From an uncultured Ruminococcus sp. (GTDB lineage: Bacteria > Bacillota > Clostridia > Oscillospirales > Acutalibacteraceae), in NCBI GenBank assembly GCA_946414115.1, contig CAMKNF010000091.1, positions 1-7,988 of the forward strand: a DNA stretch of 7,988 bases, in the 5' to 3' direction. Every line of letters begins with the position of its first letter. Within the stretch, counting starts at the first letter, position 1. The notes beneath the pieces are model-generated. The model was given only the letters and a program-made list of their open reading frames with translations, was not told the DNA's origin and made no database searches. Made by a program: the position numbers and the translations under genes. Below are positions 1-6,210 of this stretch, piece after piece.

Positions 1-42
1 GTTTTCGGCGTTTAAAACGGCGTCCAACATATCCTTAGCCAT
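1..42 (-). CDS. 5' end of an unidentified leftward gene (partial)
   Basis: Only the first 14 codons lie in the window, reading MAKDMLDAVLNAEN on the minus strand; the rest is off the left edge. The start is supported by a strong AAGGAG ribosome binding site at 50-55, seven bases before the ATG at 42. The short peptide looks like the beginning of a cytoplasmic amphipathic helix with no signal peptide. Small coiled-coil subunits such as those of V/A-type ATPases often begin in this style, but 14 residues cannot support an assignment and I make none. It is transcribed divergently from ybaK. Confidence 0.6.
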   Translation of the reverse strand, partial: MAKDMLDAVLNAEN

Positions 43-81
43 AATTCATCTCCTTGCTGTGTCAAAAAGAAGTTTTGTTTC

Positions 82-103
82 TATAAATATAAAAATATTT
101 ATA
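82..103. repeat. A/T-only perfect inverted repeat in the leader of the left gene
   Basis: TATAAATAT, then AAAA, then ATATTTATA: nine-base perfect arms with a four-base spacer. It sits about 40 bp upstream of the start codon of the leftward gene, so it would be in its 5' leader or near its promoter. It could be an operator or simply chance symmetry in very AT-rich DNA. With no G/C pairs it would make a weak RNA hairpin and is unlikely to be a terminator. Confidence 0.4.
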
Positions 104-273
104 AATTACAATATAACATATTTTTCGTAAAAAATCAATCATTATTTGGAATATAATGTGTGTATTTTAGGCAAATTATATGTTTTGTCGGTTTTTAGCT
201 AACAATTTAAAATATTGAAGTGAAAAGTCACTGTTTATTTCTATTTTCGGCAAAAATAGTATAAGCAAAACTA

Positions 274-302
274 TTGAAATGAACAAAACATTTTGTTATT
301 CT
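274..302 (+). promoter_or_regulatory. possible sigma-A promoter for ybaK
   Basis: TTGAAA (274-279) and TATTCT (297-302) are separated by 17 bp, matching the sigma-A consensus at 5/6 and 4/6 positions. A transcript would start near 309 and give a leader of roughly 35 bases before the ATG at 345. In DNA this AT-rich, chance matches are common, so the call is tentative. Confidence 0.35.
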
Positions 303-344
303 AATATTACCAATAAATATTAATTTAAAAGGCAGACGATAATA

Positions 345-824
345 ATGGCAGAATTCAAGACAAATGTAATGAGAATACTCGACAGAGAGGGTGTTGAATA
401 CACCGCACACGTATATCCGCACGGCAAGGAAGCAGTTGACGGGGTGAGCGTTGCAAAGCTCCTTGGGCAAAATCCCGAATATGTTTTCAAAACCCTTGTT
501 ACAAAGGGAAGTAAGGATTACTTTGTTTTCGTAGTTCCCGTGGCAGACGAGCTTGACTTAAAGAAGTGCGCCAAGAGCGTAGGTGAAAAGTCGGTTGAGA
601 TGATTCACGTAAAGGATATTACCAAGGTGACAGGTTACGTAAGGGGAGGCTGTTCTCCGCTTGGAATGAAAAAGCAGTACAAAACGACGTTTCACATTAC
701 TGCGCAGGATATTCCGCAGATTATCGTCAGCGCAGGAAAAATCGGCTATCAGATTGACTTAAAGCCTGTTGACCTTATCCGCCTTACAAACGGACAGTGT
801 GCCGACATTGTGAAAGGGCAGTGA
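345..824 (+). CDS. ybaK: YbaK/EbsC-family Cys-tRNA(Pro)/Cys-tRNA(Cys) deacylase
   Basis: A 159-residue single-domain cytoplasmic protein of the YbaK/ProX trans-editing family. These enzymes hydrolyse mischarged aminoacyl-tRNA, typically Cys-tRNA(Pro), that prolyl-tRNA synthetase releases, and so protect proline codons. The family hallmarks are visible: the VFKTLV segment with the conserved lysine at about residue 49 (the substrate-binding/catalytic Lys of the family), and the glycine-rich GYVRGGCSPLGMKK segment at 97-110. The length equals that of E. coli YbaK. The ATG start lacks a strong ribosome binding site: AAAAGG at 327-332 is 12 bases upstream, a long spacing, so translation may be modest. 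The N-terminus begins where the family usually does, and no later ATG with a better site competes. It stands alone on the plus strand and converges on the ybjQ end of the efflux operon. The family call is firm; the exact tRNA specificity (Cys versus Ala editing) is inferred. Confidence 0.92.
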   Translation: MAEFKTNVMRILDREGVEYTAHVYPHGKEAVDGVSVAKLLGQNPEYVFKTLVTKGSKDYFVFVVPVADELDLKKCAKSVGEKSVEMIHVKDITKVTGYVRGGCSPLGMKKQYKTTFHITAQDIPQIIVSAGKIGYQIDLKPVDLIRLTNGQCADIVKGQ

Positions 825-836
825 TTATTTTACTAT

Positions 837-918
837 CGTAGGGACACGGCGTGCCGTGTCCGCACATAAATTGCGTTGCAATTTATGAAACGGGACGTCA
901 GGGATGCCGTCCCCTACG
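837..918. repeat. 82-bp cloverleaf-like palindromic intergenic element
   Basis: The ends are inverted repeats (CGTAGGG at 837-843 and CCCTACG at 912-918). Between them are three inverted repeats: GGACACGGC/GCCGTGTCC (842-850/853-861, spacer GT), CATAAATTGC/GCAATTTATG (865-874/878-887, spacer GTT), and GGGACG/CGTCCC (892-897/908-913, 10-base loop). The outer stem partly competes with hairpins 1 and 3. As RNA or single-stranded DNA it could fold as a terminal stem with three arms. It lies 12 bp after the ybaK stop, contains no ORF, and is much more GC-rich than its surroundings. This is the architecture of a small non-autonomous palindromic repeat (REP- or MITE-like). No uridine run follows, so it is not a classical terminator, though it could stabilise or attenuate the ybaK 3' end. 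Confidence 0.75.
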
Positions 919-948
919 GAAATATTTACAAGCTACTACCATAAAATC

Positions 949-981
949 AAAAAGCGAACGGTTTTGTGCCGCTCGCTTTTT
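949..981. terminator. bidirectional Rho-independent terminator
   Basis: Nine-base arms AAAAAGCGA (949-957) and TCGCTTTTT (973-981) continue through one A/C mismatch into CGG/CCG, with a TTTTGTG loop. Because the arms begin and end in A and T runs, a U-tract follows the hairpin on both strands. On the minus strand it starts 8 bases after the ybjQ stop codon and should end the efflux operon. On the plus strand it would end ybaK transcripts that read through the palindromic element. Confidence 0.85.
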
Positions 982-988
982 ATGTTAA

Positions 989-1300
989 TTATACAAATTT
1001 TACTGCTGTACCGTATGCAAGCACCTCGGCAGCCTGCTGGAGCACTGAAGCGGAGGTGTATCTTACTCCGACAATTGCGTCAGCTCCCATTGCGGCAGCC
1101 TGGTCAATCATACGCTGTGTTGCAATAGCTCTTGACTTTGCCATCATCTCGGTGTAAGACTTAAGCTCGCCGCCTACCATTGTTTTAAAGCCCTGTCCCA
1201 TATCGCTGAACATATGCTTTGACTGGATAGTATTGCCCGTAACAAGTCCGAGCGTTGCACAGTTTTTGCCTGAAACGGTTTCTGTAGTAACTAAAATCAT
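989..1300 (-). CDS. ybjQ: YbjQ-family (DUF74) small protein
   Basis: A 103-residue soluble protein of the YbjQ/UPF0145 family, whose members are widespread and form small homo-oligomers but have no settled biochemical role; some databases call them heavy-metal-binding by similarity. The full family pattern is present: MILVTTETVSGK at the start, GLVTGNT, the VGGELKSYTEMM block, a helix with RMIDQAAAMGADAIVGVRY, and the closing EVLAYGTAVKF. I chose the ATG at 1300. A longer in-frame reading begins with GTG at 1309, but AGGAG at 1309-1313 overlaps that codon and lies exactly eight bases before the ATG, and the family normally starts at this point. It follows the RND permease on the same strand after 49 bp with no terminator or clear promoter between, so it is probably the last gene of the efflux operon. 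No catalytic residues can be named. Confidence 0.92.
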   Translation of the reverse strand: MILVTTETVSGKNCATLGLVTGNTIQSKHMFSDMGQGFKTMVGGELKSYTEMMAKSRAIATQRMIDQAAAMGADAIVGVRYTSASVLQQAAEVLAYGTAVKFV

Positions 1301-1308
1301 TTGTGCCA

Positions 1309-1313
1309 CTCCT
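1309..1313 (-). promoter_or_regulatory. ribosome binding site fixing the ybjQ start
   Basis: AGGAG on the minus strand is eight bases from the ATG at 1300, which is optimal. It directly overlaps the alternative GTG at 1309 and so excludes that codon as the start. Confidence 0.8.
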
Positions 1314-1349
1314 CATAAAATTTATGTAACTATTTTACAATATATTGCT

Positions 1350-4300
1350 TTATTCGTCAATAGATTCAAGCTCGCTTTCTTCAACCTTGCGAAGCTCTTT
1401 TTTATTGAAAGCGTCATAAATTACGGGGATTATGTAGAGCGTCATAAACGTTGCGTAAATCAGTCCGCCTATGCAGACGATTGCAAGCGGCTGCATCATC
1501 TCCGCACCTGTTCCGATTCCGAGAGCCATTACGGAAAGTCCGAGAATTGTGGTGAGCGCAGTTATAAGAATTGGTCGCATTCTCGTTTTTCCAGCCTCAA
1601 CAATTGCCTCAACACGCTCTTTTCCGTCACGGCGAAGTCTGTTGATGTAGTCAACAAGCACAATGCCGTTGTTTACGATGATACCGCAAAGCATTATGAA
1701 GCCGATAAGCGAAACAACGCTTACGTCAAAGCCTGTGATAAGCAGACCAAGGAAACCGCCTGTGAATGCAAGGGGGATTGTAAACATAATGATAAACGGT
1801 GATTTAAGGCTCTGGAACTGGGCAACCATAATCAGATAGATTAAAACTACGCCGAGCAACAGCATAAGAACGAGCTGTGACATTGCGTCCATTGTCGCCT
1901 TGTTACTGCCTGCAAATTCAATTGAACAGCCCTCGGGGAATTTATAATCGTCAAACAGCTTTTCGGCTTTGTTTGATACATCTGTAAGGGTATAGCCGTC
2001 CTTCAGCGTACCTGTAATTGAAAGATAACGCTTTTGGTCCTGACGGGTAATTACATCTAATGTTTCCGACTTTGAAATATCGGCAATTGAAGATAGTGAG
2101 GTTGTCTTTTCGTTTTCCTCGCTGTTTTTGTAGGTTATGTCAATACTGCCGATTGCATCGGGAGAAACCTTTTTGCTTTCGTCCTTGACGATTACAACGT
2201 CAAGGTCGCTGCCGTTGCCGTTTGTAAGAGCTGTTGATGTTTTTTCGCTTGCAACCGCAGATGCAACCTGCTGATACACCTGCGCAACGGTAAGTCCCTT
2301 TTCAGCGGCTTTTGCCTTGTTTACGCTGACCTTAATTTCGGGAGAGGTTGCGCCTACACCGCTGTCAGTTTCATCAATTCCCTCAACGGTTCCAAGCTGT
2401 TTAGCCATATCCTCGGCTGTTTTCTTGAGCGTTTCAATATCGTCGCCGTAGAGCGTGATTTCTATTCCGCCGTTACCTAAAAGCGTTGACATTGAGCTTG
2501 TCGAAGAGCCGCCGCTGACGCTGATTTCACCCTTAACCTTTTCAAGGTCTGTGCTTAACCTGTTGCAGATTTCTTCGCTCTTTTTTGTGTATTCGTCCTT
2601 TAGTACGCCGTAAGCGGTCACACTGCCTGTATCCGATGACGAGCCGCCCGAAAGTCCCATAAGACTTGTGCTGCTGCCCGTTATTACACCGACGGTTTCA
2701 AACTCGTCATATCCGTTCAGCACCTTGTTAATCTGCTCGGCAGTATCAATTGTTTCTTCAAGTGTTGCGTTATCGTCAAGCTTTGCCGAAACCTGAACCT
2801 CGGTACTGCTCATATTCGGCATAAAGCTGAAGCCCTTTGCAAGCGCACCGAATATACTTGCACCAAGTATGGCAACTACAACGAGAATTGAACATACCTT
2901 GTGGCACAGTACAAAACGCAGAGATTTTTCATAGCCCTTGATAATTCTGCTGTTCTCGGGATTTTTCTGCGGCTTGATTTTGTGCAGCATACGCTGTCCC
3001 ATTGCAGGAACGAGCGTGAGTGCGACAATAAGGCTTGCAAGCAGTGAGTATGCAATTGTGAGTGCCATATCGACAAACAGCTGTCTTGTGATTCCCTCAA
3101 CAAAAACAATCGGGAGGAACACACATATTGTTGTAAGCGTTGATGAAGCGATTGCACCTGCAACCTGCTTTGCGCCGTTAAGCGACGCCTGAATTGCAGA
3201 ATAGCCCAGACCTCTTAAACGGTAGATATTTTCAATTACTACTACCGAGTTGTCAACCAGCATTCCGACGCCGATTGCAAGTCCCGAAAGTGAAATCATA
3301 TTCAGTGTTACTCCGCTGAAATACATAAGTACAATAGCAAATACAACGCTTATCGGAATTGAGCAAGCAACTATTACAGTCGGTTTTATATCACGCAGGA
3401 ATAAAAACAGAATTATTATTGCCAGAAGTGCACCCAAAAGCAGGTTCTGGAGTACACTGTTAATTACAATTGCAATGTAGTCGCCCTGACTGTAGAGGTT
3501 AGTGAAGTTAAGTCCTTCATTTTCCTCACTCAACTCCTTGAGAGTGGTGTTTATGTTGTCGCATACGGCTGAGGTTGCAATGTCACTTTGCTTTGAAAAG
3601 CTGAGCACAATGCCCGGGTTGCCGTTGATTTTAGCGTAAATTTCATCGGAATTATCTTTGAGAAATATGTCAGCCACATCGTCAAGAGTGACAATGCCGA
3701 TACCGTCAATCTTTGTGTCAAAAAGCACAAGGCTTTTGAGTTCCTTCTCATTATCGACCTTGTCGCCGACTCGCACCATATATTTGTTGTTTTCGTCGTC
3801 GGTAACGTAGCCTGCCGGCATTGAAAAGTTCTGTGCTGTGAGAATATTTGAAACGTTTTCAAGCGTGACGGTGTTGTTCATATCCGCCTTGTCTTTTGCC
3901 TTGTCCTTTTGCTCCTTTAAGGTATCTATTGAACCCTGAACTTCTTTTTTGGCGGAGTCAAGCTGTGTTACAGCACTCTGAACTTCACCCTGCTTTGCTG
4001 TCAGCGTTGCAAGTGCAGACGACATTTTAAAGTCTGCGCTTGACTGTTGCTTTGAAATTGTGGCGAGTGCGCTGTCTACGGAAACCGACTTGTCGTCAAG
4101 TCCGCTGATTGCGCTGTCAAGTTGTGCAATACCGTTGTTGATTACGGCTATTTTATCGGTAAGCTCTTTGAGAGTGGAATCAAGCTTTGACGTATCTGTT
4201 CCAAGCTCTGCAAGCGTTTCGTTAATCTGCCCGAGTGAGCTGTCTACCTTTGAAAGAGCGGCGTTTGCAGACTCAATTGCAAGAGCAAGTCCTTCTTTTT

Positions 4301-5387
4301 TTATATTAAACGGCTTTAGCTGTTCGTCAATCTCTTCAAGTTGTTTTTCAAGCTGTTTGTACTCCTCACTGTCCTTGTCAAGAGCAGCCATCTGTTTGAT
4401 TATTGCAACGTAATTGTCGCTTATTTGATTAAGAGTATTGAGTGTATCGGTAAGCTCCTTCTTTTGAGCGAGCAGCTCCTCGTAGGAAGTCTTTATTGAC
4501 AAAAGAGCCTGATAAGCCGTTTCAAGCGTTTGCTTTGTCTGTGTAAGCGAAGCTTTCTGGTCGAGCAGCTGCATTTTTGCAGATAAAAGCCGGGTTTTTC
4601 CGCTTTCAGCGTTCTTTTGTGCATCCTGTAGCTGTGATGCTGCGGATTCCTGCTGTGCGTTAATCTGCTCAATAGAGGAACTTATTGTCTGACTTCCGCT
4701 TTCAGCCTTGCTGATGTTGTCGTCAATTTCCTTTTTTGCGCTGTTCAGCTTATCCTCTGCATCTGAAAATTGGTCGTCAAGCGCCGCTGAAATTTTCTTG
4801 TTGAGCGCATCTATTTTTTTCTGTGAGATTACGACGTTTTCTTTTTCGACAACAATACCCTTGTCCGAAACCGAGGCAACGCCGTCAATTCCCTCAAGCT
4901 TGTTTAATAGCTCGTCGCTAACGTAATCGGACAGCTCATTTCTGTCTTTGCCCTCGTATTCAACAGCCGTCATTGCGACAGGCAGAATACTGGGGTTTGC
5001 CTTGATAAGGTACGGCGTACCTACTCCGTCAGGCCAGTTGTCCGAGATTGTGTCAAGGCTTGAACGTAAATCAACTGTTGCAGTGTCCATATTCGTGCCG
5101 TCCTCAAACTCGATAATAAGCACCGAGTAGTTTTCGGCGGAATTAGAGGTAATATCCTTTACGCCGTCAATAGTAGAAATTGACTGTTCAAGCGGTTTTG
5201 TTACGGTCGCTTCAACAGTTTCGGGCGTTTGTCCGCCGTAGGTTGTCATAATCATCGCATAGGGAAAGTCCATATTCGGCAGTAGGTCGGGCGTCATTTT
5301 AAGAAAAGACACAACGCCGAGCACGATGATAATTACAACGCAGACAAAAACTGTCATAGGTTTTTTTACACTGAATTTTGATAGCAT
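1350..5387 (-). CDS. RND-family (HAE1/AcrB-like) efflux permease with coiled-coil insert
   Basis: A 1345-residue inner-membrane transporter of the resistance-nodulation-division superfamily, expected to export amphiphilic compounds using the proton gradient. Layout: TM1 at about 11-29; an extracytoplasmic porter region opening with the HAE1 signatures PDLLPNMDFP and GGQTPETVE; a long coiled-coil insert at about 190-503; the remaining porter segment to about 640; TM2-TM6 at about 643-796; TM7 at about 828-850; a second porter region at 851-1168; and TM8-TM12 at about 1169-1322. Without the insert it would be about 1030 residues, close to AcrB (1049). TM4 carries GMLVDNSVVVIEN, so AcrB Asp407 is kept (Asp712) and Asp408 is Asn713. 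TM10 carries VNNGIVLVDY, so AcrB Lys940 corresponds to Asn1239. Arg1271 in RPIL of TM11 probably matches Arg971. The ATG at 5387 has AGGGG ten bases upstream (5398-5402). It lies 21 bp after tetR and is surely co-transcribed with it. No adaptor (MFP) or TolC-type gene is next to it. The substrate is unknown; SwrC-like lipopeptide, bile-salt or drug efflux are possibilities. Confidence 0.93.
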   Translation of the reverse strand: MLSKFSVKKPMTVFVCVVIIIVLGVVSFLKMTPDLLPNMDFPYAMIMTTYGGQTPETVEATVTKPLEQSISTIDGVKDITSNSAENYSVLIIEFEDGTNMDTATVDLRSSLDTISDNWPDGVGTPYLIKANPSILPVAMTAVEYEGKDRNELSDYVSDELLNKLEGIDGVASVSDKGIVVEKENVVISQKKIDALNKKISAALDDQFSDAEDKLNSAKKEIDDNISKAESGSQTISSSIEQINAQQESAASQLQDAQKNAESGKTRLLSAKMQLLDQKASLTQTKQTLETAYQALLSIKTSYEELLAQKKELTDTLNTLNQISDNYVAIIKQMAALDKDSEEYKQLEKQLEEIDEQLKPFNIKKEGLALAIESANAALSKVDSSLGQINETLAELGTDTSKLDSTLKELTDKIAVINNGIAQLDSAISGLDDKSVSVDSALATISKQQSSADFKMSSALATLTAKQGEVQSAVTQLDSAKKEVQGSIDTLKEQKDKAKDKADMNNTVTLENVSNILTAQNFSMPAGYVTDDENNKYMVRVGDKVDNEKELKSLVLFDTKIDGIGIVTLDDVADIFLKDNSDEIYAKINGNPGIVLSFSKQSDIATSAVCDNINTTLKELSEENEGLNFTNLYSQGDYIAIVINSVLQNLLLGALLAIIILFLFLRDIKPTVIVACSIPISVVFAIVLMYFSGVTLNMISLSGLAIGVGMLVDNSVVVIENIYRLRGLGYSAIQASLNGAKQVAGAIASSTLTTICVFLPIVFVEGITRQLFVDMALTIAYSLLASLIVALTLVPAMGQRMLHKIKPQKNPENSRIIKGYEKSLRFVLCHKVCSILVVVAILGASIFGALAKGFSFMPNMSSTEVQVSAKLDDNATLEETIDTAEQINKVLNGYDEFETVGVITGSSTSLMGLSGGSSSDTGSVTAYGVLKDEYTKKSEEICNRLSTDLEKVKGEISVSGGSSTSSMSTLLGNGGIEITLYGDDIETLKKTAEDMAKQLGTVEGIDETDSGVGATSPEIKVSVNKAKAAEKGLTVAQVYQQVASAVASEKTSTALTNGNGSDLDVVIVKDESKKVSPDAIGSIDITYKNSEENEKTTSLSSIADISKSETLDVITRQDQKRYLSITGTLKDGYTLTDVSNKAEKLFDDYKFPEGCSIEFAGSNKATMDAMSQLVLMLLLGVVLIYLIMVAQFQSLKSPFIIMFTIPLAFTGGFLGLLITGFDVSVVSLIGFIMLCGIIVNNGIVLVDYINRLRRDGKERVEAIVEAGKTRMRPILITALTTILGLSVMALGIGTGAEMMQPLAIVCIGGLIYATFMTLYIIPVIYDAFNKKELRKVEESELESIDE
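3879..4820 (-). other. segment encoding the long coiled-coil insert of the RND permease
   Basis: This encodes about residues 190-503 of the permease. The segment is rich in Gln, Lys, Glu, Ser, Ala and Leu with hydrophobic residues at 3-4 spacing, as in coiled coils. Its only proline is Pro359, in QLKPFN, which suggests two helical arms (about 190-357 and 362-503) joined at a turn. The flanks look like ordinary HAE1 sequence: before it, VVISQKKIDALN, and after it, VTLENVSNILTAQNFSMPAG, resembling the start of the docking subdomain. By length arithmetic the insertion point corresponds to about AcrB residues 190-200. Confidence 0.75.
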
Positions 5388-5408
5388 TTGCTTGTTACCC
5401 CTGAAACA

Positions 5409-6029
5409 TTAATTGTTAATAGCAACTGCGCCGCTCTTGATTATTTCAATCTTGCGCAGATAATCTTTCTTTACTTTATCGCTGTCCATTCCCACAACAA
5501 AAACATCAAAAATTGCGTTTTTGAGTACCTGCGTAAGAATCTGCGAAAGGCACTTGACGTCCTCGTCGCTTTTATATTTCAGACAATCCCTGTTAAACTG
5601 GTTTGAAAATTCACGGAATGGAGCTAATCCCTCAAATCTGTTGAGCATATATTCGGAAATCAAATCATCGTTTGCTCGAAGATTTTTCATAAGATTTTTC
5701 AGAATCATCTTCTGTTTTTTGTCCTTGCCAAAGTCGGTGATTATATCAAACAGCTTTTCGTATGTATAGAAAATATCGCCGTTTGAGTATTGCAGTGCCT
5801 TGCGACCGCCCTCAACGGAAAGATCGGCAAAGGTCTTTACAAGCACCTCAACAAGGTCAACTTTGTCGTCAAAATACTGGTAAAAGCTTCCTCTTGAAAT
5901 ATTCGCCGCTTTGATTATGCGGTTTATGCTGACTTTTTCCGTAGCCGAGCTTGCAAATTCCTGCATAACAGCATTAATAATTCTCTGCCTTTTTTCTTCG
6001 GGAAGGTTGTAAAATGTCTTTTTTATCAC
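5409..6029 (-). CDS. TetR/AcrR-family transcriptional regulator of the efflux operon
   Basis: A 206-residue cytoplasmic one-component repressor. The N-terminal DNA-binding domain (about 10-57) has the TetR pattern: helix EEKRQRIINAVMQEFA, then VSINRIIKAANISRGSFYQYFDDKVDLVE containing the helix-turn-helix (33-54). The remaining 150 residues form the variable helical ligand-binding and dimerisation domain, with no recognisable ligand signature. The start is a GTG at 6029, supported by a perfect AAGGAGG nine bases upstream and by the typical MIKKTFYNLP family beginning. The RND permease starts 21 bp after its stop, so the pair form one operon. A consensus promoter and a 26-bp palindrome directly upstream suggest that the protein represses itself and the pump until an inducer binds. 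The regulatory target is inferred from position and palindrome; the family call is secure. Confidence 0.93.
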   Translation of the reverse strand: MIKKTFYNLPEEKRQRIINAVMQEFASSATEKVSINRIIKAANISRGSFYQYFDDKVDLVEVLVKTFADLSVEGGRKALQYSNGDIFYTYEKLFDIITDFGKDKKQKMILKNLMKNLRANDDLISEYMLNRFEGLAPFREFSNQFNRDCLKYKSDEDVKCLSQILTQVLKNAIFDVFVVGMDSDKVKKDYLRKIEIIKSGAVAINN

Positions 6030-6038
6030 GATAAGACG

Positions 6039-6045
6039 CCTCCTT
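6039..6045 (-). promoter_or_regulatory. ribosome binding site fixing the GTG start of tetR
   Basis: AAGGAGG on the minus strand, nine bases before GTG at 6029. It is the strongest ribosome binding site in the window and decides for the non-ATG start, as no nearby in-frame ATG competes. Confidence 0.85.
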
Positions 6046-6053
6046 ATAATTGC

Positions 6054-6079
6054 GACAACCTATCATATGAACACTTGTC
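6054..6079. promoter_or_regulatory. probable TetR operator (26-bp imperfect palindrome)
   Basis: Outer arms GACAA and TTGTC and the central TCATATGA share exactly the same dyad axis; only the four base pairs between them on each side do not match. The site begins four bases downstream of the -10 box and covers the expected transcription start (about 6076), where a bound repressor would block initiation. Position, size and symmetry suit a TetR-family dimer. That the adjacent TetR binds here is inference. Confidence 0.7.
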
Positions 6080-6082
6080 ATA

Positions 6083-6111
6083 ATTATAATTTCATAAAAA
6101 CCCATTGTCAA
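6083..6111 (-). promoter_or_regulatory. consensus sigma-A promoter of the tetR-RND-ybjQ operon
   Basis: On the minus strand, TTGACA (6111-6106) and TATAAT (6088-6083) are separated by exactly 17 bp: both hexamers and the spacing are perfect. The leader to the GTG at 6029 would be about 45 bases. So strong a promoter implies that the operon is normally held down by the repressor. Confidence 0.9.
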
Positions 6112-6180
6112 CATTTTCCTGATTTTGTATTGTGAAAGTTTTATTAATTTTTGGTGAGAAATTTGTGTAAAAGAACAAAA

Positions 6181-6203
6181 GCAGGACGGATTAACCGTCC
6201 TGC
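6181..6203 (-). terminator. Rho-independent terminator of the O-antigen ligase-like gene
   Basis: Perfect nine-base arms GCAGGACGG (6181-6189) and CCGTCCTGC (6195-6203) enclose a five-base loop. On the minus strand the hairpin is followed by a T-rich tract (TTTTGTTCTTTT). It starts seven bases after the stop codon of the gene at 6211-7824 and separates that gene from the tetR promoter. Confidence 0.88.
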
Positions 6204-6210
6204 AAGGAAT

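Larger units (their letters stand above)
43..344. other. AT-rich divergent intergenic region
   Basis: About 300 bp separate the leftward partial gene from ybaK. The region is strongly AT-rich and shows no convincing ORF; the short reading frame on the minus strand here has no ribosome binding site and no recognisable family. It must hold the control signals for both divergent genes. I can point to an A/T-only inverted repeat (82-103) and a plausible rightward promoter (274-302). For the leftward gene, a TATAAT on the minus strand at 175-180 is visible, but its best -35 candidate is 19 bp away, so I do not call a promoter. Confidence 0.6.

Noticed and set aside
837..918. Palindromic element as a CRISPR fragment or tRNA gene
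   Set aside because: There are no repeated units with spacers, and although the fold is cloverleaf-like there is no TTCGA-type T-loop, anticodon arm of the right length or acceptor end, so it is not a tRNA.
904..1128. Plus-strand frames overlapping the palindromic element, terminator and ybjQ
   Set aside because: They start inside a repeat, run through a terminator and then antisense through a conserved gene; the products resemble nothing known.
1301..1309. GTG at 1309 as start of ybjQ
   Set aside because: The ribosome binding site AGGAG overlaps this codon; the ATG at 1300 has ideal spacing and matches the family N-terminus.
1314..1349. TGTAA...TTACA hairpin between the permease and ybjQ as a terminator
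   Set aside because: The arms are only five bases, mostly A/T, with no good U-tract; too weak to separate the two genes.
1233..1802. Plus-strand reading frame of 189 codons opposite the C-terminal part of the RND permease
   Set aside because: It lies antisense to conserved transmembrane coding sequence and the ybjQ start, has no ribosome binding site, and its product is a Cys/Asn/His-rich sequence typical of a shadow frame.
4060..4413. Plus-strand reading frame of 117 codons inside the coiled-coil region
   Set aside because: The Ser/Leu-rich product is the mirror of the Gln/Lys/Glu/Ala-rich insert on the other strand; no ribosome binding site or family match is apparent.
3879..4820. Coiled-coil insert as a separate gene fused by frameshift or assembly error
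   Set aside because: The frame is continuous on both sides, composition matches the flanks, and typical HAE1 sequence resumes immediately after it, which fits a true domain insertion.
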